DNA of 64,000 nucleotides from Vulcanisaeta sp. JCM 16161 (GCF_001316285.1 NZ_BBDO01000001.1:340390-404389), one strand, 5' to 3'. Shown: positions 11,387-21,176, counted from the first letter of the stretch. The notes: a model not told the origin generated them from the letters alone. Translations and numbers: made by a program.

Positions 11387-12281
11387 TCATGCCTTATGAA
11401 CCCACACTGCATTAATTATTATTGCTGATGCGAGCATGCTCGTTACATCATTGATGTCAAATGGTGGCGTGACCTCGACGACGTCGAAAATCCTAGGCGT
11501 TAATCTAGTGCTTAGCTCACGGATGAGCTTATTGCTTCTCTTGATGTGAAGCCTCCAGGTGATGGGCTATTAACGCCTGGTGCGAAGGCTGGGTCAACAA
11601 CGTCGAGATTGATGCTTAGGTGAACCATCCTATTAACAACGTTATTCATGACCTCGTTAACCACGGCATCAATGCCCATGGAATCAACCTGGTCAATGGT
11701 ATACACATTAACACCCAATTTCTTAGCCTCATTAAACAGGTAGGGCGCGTTTGAGTGGGGCCTAACACCTATTATGGCTATGTAAGCGTCAGGGTCAACA
11801 CCCCTAATCCACCTAATAACCTGTCCGCTCGTCAAGCCCTCAGTAACAACCTAACATCGGGGTGAGCATCAAGCAGGACATAGGCTAAGCCACCGCTAAC
11901 AGCCTTCCTCAAGCCCCTAAAGGCCGCGTAGGACGTCGTACTATCACCACCAATCACGATTAACTCCCTAACGAGGCCTAGGGCCTCGCTAACCGTCTCC
12001 TCAACCCTACGCCAGGTCTCATTATGATCACCAACAACCACATCAACATCACCAAGATCAACAATAGAAACATTACTGAAGACGTATGGTGAGGAGTATA
12101 GCCAGGACCTAATCCTGGAGGGGGCAAGCCTAGAGCCGGGCCTTGTACCAACAGCCCCATCCCAGGGAACACCGAGAATACCAACATCACCACCGACCCA
12201 ACCTCTCCTAACAACCTCGCCAATCCTGATATCACCAGGATCCTTAATGAACTTATACATGGACTCCCTAACAAACCGCAT
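11387..12281 (-). CDS. Ureohydrolase (arginase/agmatinase/formimidoylglutamase fold), atypical metal site, frameshifted
   Basis: Arginase-fold protein. LGVPWDGAVGTRPGSR, DAHPD and LDVVDPAFAPG are clear family blocks, but two of the six usual Mn ligands differ: the GGDHS histidine is serine (GGDSTTS) and the first aspartate of SxDxDxxDP is asparagine (SINLDVVDP). Breaks near 11845 and 11525 are each repaired by one base, and the C-terminus then runs FDVVEVTPPFD to 11387. I start at the ATG at 12281, about 25 nt downstream of a TATA-like ctttttaatt on the minus strand. Given hutH, hutU and hutI nearby it could cleave formimidoylglutamate, but this is only inference. The changed ligands may mean one metal, a different metal or no activity. 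Confidence 0.65.
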
Positions 12282-12320
12282 ACAAAGGCGGTGATCACGA
12301 CGCAATTAAAAAGCACTACA

Positions 12321-12734
12321 TCAGGAATTAAACCTCGAGAACCCTAACACCAACCTCCTAGCCCTTTTCCTGAGTTCCTCATCAAACGTGAGCAGTGGCT
12401 TGCCCAACTCATACGCGGTTCCTAATATCACTAGGTCATTAAAACTACCAAGGCCCCAACCAGCATTCCGCATTATACGTAGCACCCATTTAATAACGTC
12501 ATCATCACACACCAGAATCACCTTCCTATAATTTATTAAGTCACTTAGGATATCTACGGCACGATCCCTCGGCAAATTAATAGACCTAAAGAACCAAGCT
12601 AGCTCATAAATAACAACATGAGGCAAAAACCACCTATCTAAATCATTCAAAGCCCTAACAGCCCTAGCGTGTTCCCTGGAATCCTCAACAATATAAAATA
12701 TTAACGCATTAGTATCAATCACCGCCTCTGGCAT
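12321..12734 (-). CDS. vapC: VapC-type PIN-domain toxin
   Basis: PIN-fold ribonuclease of 137 residues. Acidic active-site positions are visible as VIDTNALIF at the N-terminus, a central glutamate in VIYELAWFF, SFNDLVILGTA and LLTFDEEL near the C-terminus. It overlaps the upstream antitoxin-like gene by 20 bp, the usual vapBC arrangement, so both are probably translated together. Members cleave tRNA, rRNA or mRNA when freed from the antitoxin. It is intact. Confidence 0.85.
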   Translation of the reverse strand: MPEAVIDTNALIFYIVEDSREHARAVRALNDLDRWFLPHVVIYELAWFFRSINLPRDRAVDILSDLINYRKVILVCDDDVIKWVLRIMRNAGWGLGSFNDLVILGTAYELGKPLLTFDEELRKRARRLVLGFSRFNS

Positions 12735-12954
12735 TCCTCATCAAACCCTCCTCAATAAGCCTATCAATATCATCAACTGTTAACTCCCTACCTAACTTAA
12801 TCATTGGCAATTCCTGAACAACCTTCCTAAGGACAATGCGATCGCCATCAACCTCAACACTCAGCAAATCCCCAACCCTGATCCCGAGCCTCTCCCTAAC
12901 GCTCGCCGGTATCGTAACCTGGTAATTCCTAGTAACCTTAACCAGGATTTTCAC
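12715..12954 (-). CDS. vapB: VapB-type antitoxin with AbrB/SpoVT swapped-hairpin domain
   Basis: A 79-residue protein whose first 45 residues match the AbrB/MazE DNA-binding hairpin (VTRNYQVTIPASVRERLGIRVGDLL). The acidic, helical C-terminal tail would wrap the PIN toxin encoded immediately downstream with a 20-bp overlap. A minus-strand TATA-like sequence, tttttataga at about 12973-12983, lies about 25 nt upstream of the ATG at 12954 and suggests a leaderless, self-regulated operon. Confidence 0.85.
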   Translation of the reverse strand: MKILVKVTRNYQVTIPASVRERLGIRVGDLLSVEVDGDRIVLRKVVQELPMIKLGRELTVDDIDRLIEEGLMRNARGGD

Positions 12955-13196
12955 AATAAACTAAAATATTACTTCTATAAAAATATTTCTACTAGGTTAA
13001 AATAACCCTAAAGAATATTTCTGAATATACTTAATTTATTTAGAATTAATCTATACTTATTATTATAATATTGAGAATTTATAGCGATACTTTTTAATAC
13101 TCTAATTAAAAATTTTTAAATATTACTTCACATCGAAACACCCAGGCAAATGCAGCAAGTCTTATTTTTGACATTCACGAAGATATCTCGATAAAT

Positions 13197-14675
13197 ATGG
13201 CGACCCAAACAACAGCAAAAATTGACTGGTCATCACTATGGAAGAGGGAGGATTGGTGGGCGCTTTGGATAGGTCTCCTTATATTCTTCCTATCACTACC
13301 CGGTTATTATGGTATCTACCTCCTCGGTTGGGTACCCAGGGTCTCAGCACCGTGGTTAAACCCATCAAAGAGCATCATAATTGTTGGGCAAGCATTAACA
13401 ATGACCAAGGCATACCTGGGCCTAAACCCATTACTTAGCGTTCTCTTTCTCTATTTATTCCTATTGGCGATTTTAACATTAGCGGCACGGTTAATGGGCC
13501 ACAGTGTTAGGAGGTTTATGGCCGGCTTCACGATAATGTTTATATTGACCTTCGGCTTCTGGTGGCTCTTTGGCTACGCATACTTCAACGCCACACCTGA
13601 TCAATACGCCAAGCTACACATTACCTGGTCAATACCCGTTGGAGCAGACGGCATATTAATATACCTACTACTCGTGGGCCTATTCATATCTAACGTAGTA
13701 TTTTACAGGAAGTTACCGGCGGTCCTAGAGACCGGGGCCAGGACTGAGTGGTACATAAAAACTGCCATAGTCCTCCTCGGAGCCCTAGTCGCGCCTCATC
13801 CCTTAAGTACATATCACTAGCCGTAGGCCTCGTTGAGAGGTCATTAATAGCAATAGTAGCCGCCTACCTAATCTACTGGCCAATCTCCTATCTAATATCT
13901 TACAGGGTATTTAAACTCGACATCAAATGGTCAGCAACACTTGCGTCAGGCGTCAGCATATGCGGCGTGTCTGCGGCCATAGCCACAGCCGCCGCAATAG
14001 GAGCTCCATCTATAGTACCGGCCACCGTAGCATCAATAATAGTGCTGTTCGCGGCCGTAGAGCTGGTAATACTACCCTTCATAGCCGCGACATTCCTTAA
14101 GTGGGCGCCGTATGCCGCCGGCGCTGGATGGGCTTATCCGTTAAGACCAATGGCGCGGCCGCGGCAAGCGGCGCCTTGACTGACGCCCTAATCAGTGCCC
14201 AACCAGGTCTCGCCGTTTATAAGACTTGGGTATTGACGATGGCGGTTATGAACAAAGTATTCATTGACATATGGATCGGGCTATGGGCATTCATACTAGC
14301 CGTAATATGGGTGACCAGGGTCGAGAGAAGGCTTGGAGAGAGGATTCCCGTAATACAGATTTGGTTAGGTTCCCAAAGTTTGTACTTGGCTACTTAGCCA
14401 CATGGTTAATACTGTGGGGCGTAGGTTTTGCCGTAGGCGCAGCCGTGGCGTCGAAGTTCATGATAGGCGGCATAACGCCACAGACCGAATTATTTAGGTA
14501 CTTCTTCTTCGCCCTAACCTTCATGTCGATAGGGTTAACGACCAGGTTTAAGACCCTTGCCGAGATAAGGGCTGGACGCATGGTTGCCGCGTACGTAGTT
14601 TCATTAATAATCATAATACTGATAGCCCTGGGTTTATCAATAGCATTCTTCACAGGCTTACCACCACCTGGATGA
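13197..14675 (+). CDS. YeiH/UPF0324-family membrane transporter (frameshifted)
   Basis: Multi-pass membrane protein of the family often annotated as putative sulfate or sulfonate exporters. The family hallmark GVSICGVSAAIATAAAIGAP lies in the middle piece, and a conserved VKTNGAAAASGALTDALI segment follows. Breaks near 13788, 14135 and 14362 are each repaired by one base (restoring LVGASSLKYIS, WGLSVKTNG and WVRFPKF). Repaired length is about 493 residues with 10-12 hydrophobic segments. The ATG at 13197 follows a 240-bp AT-rich gap shared with the divergent vapBC promoter. The substrate is uncertain, since only family membership supports anion export. Confidence 0.72.
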
Positions 14676-14711
14676 GGTGATGAGTAATAACAAACCTTAA
14701 AATTAAAATTA

Positions 14712-15758
14712 ATGATAATTTCAATTCTACTCCACGAATAGCGCAAGTCGAGATATCCACATCATGTAATGCATCATGCATTTACTGTCCAAGGACGATA
14801 TTAAGGAGTGAGTGGATTTCCAAATTTATGGATTTGAGGCTATATCGTCAGATAATAAGGGAGTTGCTAGGTATAAAGTCAGTAGGTTATGTGCATCTGC
14901 AGGGGTGGGGTGAACCACTCTTACACCCAAACCTTATGGATATTATCAACGAGGTTCAGGGCAGGGTAGATTTCGGCCTCACAACGAATGGATTATTATT
15001 GAACGAGCACTATGTGAATAGGCTAGTTTCTTCAGGGATTAATGTTATAGCGATAACCTTCGCGGGGGCTAACCCATCAACGCACAATGCCATAAGGATT
15101 GGCTGCGACTTCAATACTTTAATTAAGAATGTAAGGGAGCTCATTAAGGTTAAGGAGAGATTAAGGAGTAATACCAGGGTAATTACGAGTTACATCGCAT
15201 TATCAATGAATATTCATGAATTGCCTGACTTCGTCGAGTTATGCCATAAACTGGGAATTGAGGAGGTGGTTATTGATAACTTATCGTACATATTGAGCAG
15301 GGGTATGCTCATTTGGAAAGCCTTTACGGATCCCATGGAACAAGAACCTAAGGTCTTTAAACGCATAATAAATATCGCACTAGGGAAAGCCAAGGAATTA
15401 GGCGTTAAGGCATTCGCCTACTCATTAAGTTGCTGGGAACTTACCGAATGCCCAGAGAGACCCACTGAGAGCGTATTCATAAACGTAAATGGCGACGTCT
15501 CTCCATGCGTATTCCTAAACCTACCAGTTAGGGGCAGTGATATACCGCGATGCTTCATGTAGATGCTTCAAGGTGAGGAAAACGGTCTTTGGAAATATAG
15601 GAAGTAGTGATATCATGAGTATATGGAGTAACGAGGATTATAAGGAATTTAGGCTTAAATTCATAAAAAGGAGGTCTCAAGGATATAACGAGGAGTATAG
15701 CATTAACTTTATGCCACCTAGTCAGTGCATTACGTGTTATAGGCTATACGGTATTTAA
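14712..15758 (+). CDS. Radical SAM/SPASM-type protein (frameshifted)
   Basis: The radical SAM cluster motif CxxxCxxC is seen as CNASCIYC after a beta strand (QVEIST). GWGEPLLHP matches the GGEP-like SAM motif, and a cysteine-rich C-terminal SPASM-like region has cysteines in SPCVF, CRCF and QCITC. The first frame has no normal start: the ATG at 14712 leads in only if one base is added near 14743. A second break near 15530 lies in a GGGG run and needs one base removed or two added. Repaired length is about 350 residues. SPASM proteins modify peptides or enzymes using auxiliary Fe-S clusters. No obvious peptide substrate gene is next to it. Confidence 0.65.
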
Positions 15759-15762
15759 CGCA

Positions 15763-16194
15763 TTACCAATACTGCGGTTTATAACTCCTCCTGGCCTTAC
15801 CGTTGGGATCACCACTAATCCTCCAAATACCATTTCTAAAATCCTCAACTATGATGCCCAGGGAACCGGTAAGGTAATCGCTTATTAAAACCTCACGCTC
15901 AACGTCGGAAATAACAGCATCAGAGAGTACGGGTGGCGTTTCATAGTCATCCTCAAGTATTGATACGTAAATCGATGAAGGCAGTATATACAGCCTCGTT
16001 GGGCCGGCCACAGTACCGAATAATTGAATTCTACCCTCAACTAGGACCTTATCCCACAACTCAAGGCGCCTGGCTAAATTCATTGGCAATAATATCTGCG
16101 GTGTATCACTTTCAAAACCACTATTAACCAGGGCTATCGTAACCTCCTCCCTCCCCTCCCTTGTTCTTAGCCTTACTCGAATCCTCACTGCCAA
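15763..16194 (-). CDS. Aspartic-protease-fold (retropepsin-like) protein, cassette copy 1
   Basis: A 143-residue protein whose middle resembles a clan AA aspartic protease flap region: ALVNSGFES then ILLPMNLARRL. The position of the catalytic DTG aspartate holds asparagine (NSG), so peptidase activity is doubtful. It is homologous to the protein at 20760-21176, with the same NxGFE, LMP/LLP and GIWxxxD elements at matching spacing. The start is TTG at 16194 or the GTG two codons later. The first 71 bp overlap a small ORF (16124-16297) in another frame. Function unknown. Confidence 0.6.
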   Translation of the reverse strand: MAVRIRVRLRTREGREEVTIALVNSGFESDTPQILLPMNLARRLELWDKVLVEGRIQLFGTVAGPTRLYILPSSIYVSILEDDYETPPVLSDAVISDVEREVLISDYLTGSLGIIVEDFRNGIWRISGDPNGKARRSYKPQYW

Positions 16195-16297
16195 GTTCGA
16201 TCACCCATGGATGCTTATAGGCGGGGTAAAGCCTACCAATCCTACCCCTAACCTCCACACTCCCATCAATCCTATACAGCCTACCAATCCTACCCAC
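16124..16297 (-). CDS. Small basic ORF upstream of and overlapping the protease-like gene, copy 1
   Basis: A 57-codon ORF from GTG 16297 to TAA 16124. The protein has an internal repeat, GRIGRLY, recurring after 16 residues. It overlaps the downstream 15763-16194 gene by 71 bp. A TATA-like ttttataaa lies about 25 nt upstream. The second homologous protease-like gene also has a small overlapping ORF upstream (20648-20800), and both small proteins share a weak VEVRG/LEVKG pattern. This supports a real coding unit, although the similarity is slight. Confidence 0.45.
   Translation of the reverse strand: MGRIGRLYRIDGSVEVRGRIGRLYPAYKHPWVIELGSEDSSKAKNKGGEGGGYDSPG
16231..16295. repeat. 17-bp direct repeat, 48-bp period, inside the small ORF
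   Basis: The sequence gcctaccaatcctaccc occurs at 16231-16247 and again at 16279-16295. The 48-bp spacing is exactly 16 codons, so it gives an in-frame peptide repeat in the overlapping small ORF. It could equally be a pair of operator sites, but the codon-multiple period favours an internal coding duplication. Confidence 0.7.
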
Positions 16298-16317
16298 AGG
16301 TAGTTATTTAATTCGAG

Positions 16318-16328
16318 TTTATAAAAAC
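16318..16328 (-). promoter_or_regulatory. TATA box for the small ORF / protease-like cassette
   Basis: On the minus strand the sequence tttttataaac lies 21-31 nt upstream of the GTG at 16297. This matches leaderless archaeal promoter spacing and supports that start codon. Confidence 0.5.
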
Positions 16329-16363
16329 TTATTTACATTATAAAGTAATATTAAAGGAGTTTA

Positions 16364-17511
16364 ATGGGTAAATGCAGGGTCTGCGGTAGGGATTGGCTCG
16401 TTTCGGAGGCATTGGGTGTTTGCGTTGATTGCATCAGAAGTAGGCGTGATGAGGCCCTTAGTATGGTTAGGAGTAATAGGCAATTATGGAGAATAAGGCT
16501 AGGTTTAGAGCCTGAGCCTCCAGGGAATGGCTTAATTAGTTGCCGCCTATGCGTTAATGAGTGCCGCATACCTAAGGGTTCGAGGGGCTTCTGTGGTATA
16601 TGGATTAATAATGATGCGCTAAGGCCGTTGGGTGGTATGGGAAGGCTTGTCTTAATGACATACCTAGACCCATTACCCACTAACTGCGTCGCAACACCTG
16701 TCTGTCCGGCCATAGGTAGGGGTTACCCTAAGTACTCGTTGTCGAAAGACGGTGAATATGGCTATTTCAATCTAGCGGTATTTATGGGGGCTGTGAACTT
16801 GACTGCGTATTCTGTTAGAATTATGAACATAAGATTTGGATATCACATGGGAAAGTAAAGGGCTTATTAAGGCCAGTTAACATTAACGAGTTAGTTAAGG
16901 AAGCCTAAACCCAAGGGTTACCTGTGTATGTTATTTTGGAGGTGACCTGACACCACAATCACCATTGCTGGTATTAGCTTCAAGGAGAATACTCGACGAA
17001 GCCATAAAACAAGGACTATGGCCGAAGAGGATCTGTTGGGAGACGAACGGTCTCGTGAATCCACTCGTCATGAGGGAGATGGCTAGACTAAGCCTTGTCT
17101 CTGGCGGTATTGTTAAGATTGATTGGAAGGCGTGGAATCCAAGCTTCTATGAAGCGTTAACAGGAGTTAATGGTGAAAGGGCGACTAAGAGACTTATGAA
17201 AAATACCGATTTAGTGGCGAAGATGGCCCGTGAAAGACCTGACCCACCACTGCTCGTTATAAGTATATTACTGGTCCAGGGTATGTAGATGCTGAGGAGG
17301 TGAGGGGTATAGCTAATCATGTTTCGTCACTCTCCAGTAAGTATGATGTTAATATACCCATATATTATTAGCATTTCACCCAGATCACCTAATGAGGGAC
17401 TTGCCACCAACGAGTCCACGGCACATGGATGAGGCAATAAAAATCGTTAAGAAGGCGGGTATTAAAGAGGTTTATATAGGTAATGAGTGGTTGCTGGGTG
17501 CGTATTACTGA
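16364..17511 (+). CDS. Radical SAM protein of the pyruvate-formate-lyase-activase-like (AmmeMemoRadiSam) type, multiply disrupted
   Basis: The N-terminal cysteine-rich region ends in CRLCVNECRIPKGSRGFCG, typical of COG1180-type radical SAM proteins. The cluster motif is LDCVFC after repair near 16790, then GGDLTPQSP, WETNG and IDWKAWNPSFYEALTG. Besides single-base breaks near 16790, 16937, 17275 and 17368 there are two in-frame stops in the repaired frame: TAG at 16816-16818, where the family normally has glutamine (CxxCQN), and TAA at 16906-16908. The gene may therefore be a true pseudogene. The start ATG at 16364 has both a TATA-like box (ttataaag near 16336) and a GGAG 5 nt upstream. Its target is unknown. 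Confidence 0.6.
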
Positions 17512-17568
17512 TCCATTTCCATTATAGGAAAAACAAAAATACAACAACACGTTCCTACTAATTTTAGT

Positions 17569-19430
17569 ATGTCCGTTCCTCAGAAGTACAGGGGTAGGCC
17601 TATTGAGGAGTTAATCTCGGCTGGTTACTATGACCCTGAGACTAGGACAGTCCGCGTAATCACCGGCACGGAACTTCACGTGCATAGTCGTGACTGGCAG
17701 CTTGAGGGTCCGCTGCGGATGCTCTTTCACGTGCTTGATCCCGCGGTTGCTAAGGACCCGAAGAACCTAATTGTTTATGGTGGTACGGGTAAGGCTGCCC
17801 GCTCATGGGATGACTTCGAGGCTATTGTGGATTCCCTACTCACGATGGATAGTGAGGACACGCTGGTGATACAGAGTGGGCAGCCCGTGGCCATTTGGAG
17901 ACTTGGTAAGCACGCACCGAGGTCCTAATGAGCAATGCGATGCTCGTCCCCAAGTGGGCTGATTGGAAGATATTCTGGGAGCTTGAGGCTAAGGGGTTGA
18001 TAAGCTTTCACCAGATGACGGCTGGCTGCTGGGCGTACATTGGTACCCAGGGTATTCTCCAGGGTACCTACGAAACAATTGGAGCAGCCGCAGATAGGCA
18101 CTTCGGCGGCTCACTCGAGGGTAGGTTAGTGGTTAGTGCCGGGCTTGGCAACATGGGTGGTGCACAGCCACTGGCCATTAAGATGCTCGGTGGTGTGGCT
18201 TTGATAGCGGATGTTGATAGGAGGATGATACAGAAGATGATAGACACCGGCTACCTCGACACGTGGACGGACAACCTGGACAAGGCCATAGACATGGCAC
18301 TCGACGCCAAGGAGAGGAGGCAGGCAACAAGTATTGGTGTTCTCGCTAATGCCGTGGATCTCCTCGAGAAGTTGGTTAAGGAGAACATAGTCCCCGACAT
18401 ACTCACAGACCAGACGCCCGCTCACGATCCATTGTCCTATGTACCCCAGGGATTTACCGTGGAACAGGCAGAACAATTAAGGAAGAGTGATCCTGAGAAG
18501 TACATACTATTGGCTAAGGAGACTATGAAGAAGCACGTGCAGTTAATGCTCCAGTTACAGGCTAGGGGCGCCGTAACCTTCGAGTACGGCAACAACCTCA
18601 GGAAGCAGGCATACGATGCAGGCGTTGAGGATGCATTCAAGATACCAGGGCAGATGGAGTACATGAGACCGTTGTTTGAGGAGGGTCGTGGGCCATTCAG
18701 GTGGACGAGCCTGGTCGGTGATCCAAACGACATATATAAACTGGACGACGTATTAATAACGCTCTTCGAGAAGAAGAATCCAAGGCTGGTAAGGTGGATT
18801 AAGAATGCCCACCAGTACGTGAAGTTCCAGGGACTACCGGCCAGAGTCGTTTACCTGGGCTATGGAGAGAGGGCATTGTTCGGCAAGATCGTTAGCGAGA
18901 TGGTTAGGAAGGGCGAGCTGAGCGGGCCAATATGGTTTGGCAGGGATCACCTGGATAGCGGCTCCGTGGCCTCACCATTTAGGGAAACTGAGGGTATGCT
19001 AGATGGTTCTGATGCTATTGGTGATTGGCCAGTACTTAACTACGCACTTAACACGGCAGCCGGCGCCACCTGGACCTGCTTCCATCACGGCGGTGGTGTC
19101 GGTATTGGCTACGCCATCCATGCTGGTTTTGGCATGGTTGTTGATGGTACCGAGCTTGCTGAGGAGAAGGCTCTCAGGGTCTTCACTGTCGATCCTGGCT
19201 CTGGCATTGTTAGGCATGCCCACGCAGGCTACCCGAAGTCCCTAATGGTTGCTAGGGAGAAGGGTGTTAGGATACCAATCATTGATAAGCTTGAGGAGAA
19301 GAGTAAGCGCGTGATTGAGGAGGCATATAGGGAGGGTAGGATTAGCAAGTTCACATATGAGAGGGTTAAGAAGGACCTTGAGGAGTATGAGGCGAGGAAG
19401 CAAAATTATAAAACACCATTTAATACGTAA
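17569..19430 (+). CDS. hutU: Urocanate hydratase (frameshifted)
   Basis: Converts urocanate to imidazolonepropionate with tightly bound NAD+, the second step of histidine degradation. YGGTGKAARSW, QSGQPVAIW, LVPKWADW and WTCFHHGGGVGIGYAIHAG are urocanase blocks in normal order. One base lost near 17920 splits the APRVL motif; repair gives about 620 residues. The second ORF's ATG at 17928 is just internal sequence. The ATG at 17569 (MSVPQKYRGRP) starts the gene. It stands alone on this strand, about 10 kb from hutH and 16 kb from hutI. Confidence 0.93.
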
Positions 19431-19459
19431 TTACGGCTCCATGGCGAGGCATTTAGCGG

Positions 19460-20584
19460 TTAAACCTGGCTGAATTTCATCCTTACTATTGGGTCAGCTA
19501 TCTCGTATTCGCCGTGAGAGACCCTACTTATTATGCTCATTTTCATGAGGTTGTTTAGTACTCTCTCGACTTCGCCTGGTGCCACATACTTATTGAGCCT
19601 TAATGCTATGTATTCCCTAATTTCGTTAAATCGCCTCTTACCCCTGGCTATTGCCTCAAGTACTAATCCATAGTACGTGGACCTACCCAATAATGACCTT
19701 AGTTCATCATTAACGAGTTCCATGGCCCTCCTATATATTTCGTTGATGTTGGTTATCCCGCGTACCCTGGCATTGCGTAGTATGTTAACCACCCCACGAT
19801 ACCATCGAGCTTATCAACAGCATCGAGTACTTCGCCCATTGTTATTTCGATTCCGTATTGCCTAAAGCCTGTTATTAGGAATTGATTGATGCGTCTTTAT
19901 TGAATGGGGCTATTGTTAGTTCCTCGATGAATCTCCCGTAAGTGGTGACTTGGGGTTTTCGAGCCCTAGGAAGTCGTGCAGTAGTCCAACTTCGGAGCCT
20001 GTTAATATCACCTTAATATTGCCTAGGTTATCATATGTGTAGGCAAGTATTTGCGTGAGGTCAACCTTGCCAAATCCCTTTAACATCCTAAGTACTTGGG
20101 CCTCGTCTATCGCTATTACTACTTGGTCCAGGTTTTTGGATAAGGCATTTAGTAAGTCTGTCAAGTAAACGCTCCTCCAATCAACCTCAATATTAAGTTC
20201 AATGCCACTACCGAATACGTTTATGCCTCGAATAATCTTCGCGATATTCCTAATGGCATTTTCAAGACGCCACCTAATGGATAACTCAGTTAGGCAATTC
20301 GATATTAATTGGTAGAATCTCCTTTTCGTGAAGTCATTCTCAAGAGCCCTAGCGTCAATGTAGCAATACGGTATGTTTGCTTCATTTAGGGCGACCCTAA
20401 GTACCGATGTCTTGCCGACACGCCTAATTCCGTATATTGCGAGGAACCTTGACCTACCCCTTATGAAATTTAGGATACTATTTACCTCGTTATCTCTTCC
20501 GAAGAGGTCCTCCCTCCTCGTTTTTGGCTCTATATCGAATAACGTGGAATACCCACCCTTGTGTATTATACACAGAGGTGCTTA
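19460..20584 (-). CDS. Archaeal AAA ATPase (ATPase_2/DUF234 type), frameshifted
   Basis: A P-loop ATPase common and often multi-copy in crenarchaea. From the 5' side it shows REDLFGRDNEV, a Walker A GIRRVGKTSV, Walker B VVIAIDEAQ, sensor VILTGSE, then a winged-helix-like C-terminal domain (RRFNEIREYIALRLNKYVAPGEVERVLNNL). Breaks near 19935, 19885 and 19775 are each repaired by one base. No in-frame ATG/GTG/TTG exists near 20584, so the true start is unresolved and probably also lies behind a frameshift. Repaired length is about 375 residues. Cellular role is unknown. It lies divergent from the second small-ORF cassette. Confidence 0.7.
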
Positions 20585-20647
20585 AATCCCTGACCTAAAT
20601 GGATCAGTTTTAAATATCCTCATCCAGTAGTACCTTGGTGCAGGTAG

Positions 20648-20800
20648 ATGAGCGGTAAGAGGGAGCTTCCCAAGCTTGAGGTTAAGGGCTTCGTTGGTTA
20701 TATTAGGTACATTGCTTATTTAGGGACTTATGATGAGTATGTCAAGGGCTTGAGGAGGAATGACCACCTGGTTAAGGATCGTAATGAGAAGGGAGAATAA
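20648..20800 (+). CDS. Small ORF upstream of and overlapping the protease-like gene, copy 2
   Basis: A 50-residue ORF from ATG 20648 to TAA 20800, rich in charged and aromatic residues (EVKGFVGYIRYIAYLGTYDEY). It overlaps the next gene by 41 bp in a different frame, as in the copy at 16124-16297. A TATA-like gttttaaatatcc lies at about 20607-20619. The parallel arrangement at two loci is the main support for it being real. Confidence 0.45.
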   Translation: MSGKRELPKLEVKGFVGYIRYIAYLGTYDEYVKGLRRNDHLVKDRNEKGE

Positions 20801-21176
20801 CGAAGTCATCACCTGCGCCCTAGCCAATACTGGGTTTGAAGGTTTAGGACCTGACATACTAATGCCTATCAACGTTGCCCAGAGGCTTGGGCTTAACCTA
20901 TTGGGTGGTACTGAGGTTTATGCCATACGTACGGCCTCAGGAGTTGCCCCAATATATCGTTTTAGGGAGAGTGTCAGTGTTAGGGTGTTGGTTAACGATA
21001 GAGATACGCCCATCGTTAGGTTAATACCCATTGCTTCTGAGTCTGTGGATTACGTAATCCTTAGTGATAAGGCTTTAACGGAGTTAGGCATAGTGATTAT
21101 TGACGCGAGTAACGGCATTTGGTACTTTAGGGATGAGTTAGGAAGGGTCTTTAGGACCTCATGCACGCCTGATTAG
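20760..21176 (+). CDS. Aspartic-protease-fold (retropepsin-like) protein, cassette copy 2
   Basis: A 138-residue homologue of 15763-16194. It has ALANTGFEG then ILMPINVAQRLGL, and GIWYFRDELGR near the end. As in copy 1, asparagine replaces the catalytic aspartate of the DTG motif. The start is probably ATG 20760, inside the small upstream ORF; ATG 20784 is an alternative. The 3' end overlaps the convergent ferritin/VIT gene by 4 bp. Function unknown; it may be a binding domain rather than a peptidase. Confidence 0.6.
   Translation: MTTWLRIVMRRENNEVITCALANTGFEGLGPDILMPINVAQRLGLNLLGGTEVYAIRTASGVAPIYRFRESVSVRVLVNDRDTPIVRLIPIASESVDYVILSDKALTELGIVIIDASNGIWYFRDELGRVFRTSCTPD

Noticed and set aside
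12955..13196. AT-rich gap between vapBC and the permease as an origin or insertion remnant
   Set aside because: It holds promoter-like boxes for both divergent units but no repeated origin-box motif or inverted terminal repeats.
16816..16818. TAG in a conserved Gln position as a pyrrolysine or recoding signal
   Set aside because: The expected residue is Gln, not Lys-like, no pyl genes are visible, the gene has further stops and frameshifts, and other genes use TAG as a normal stop.
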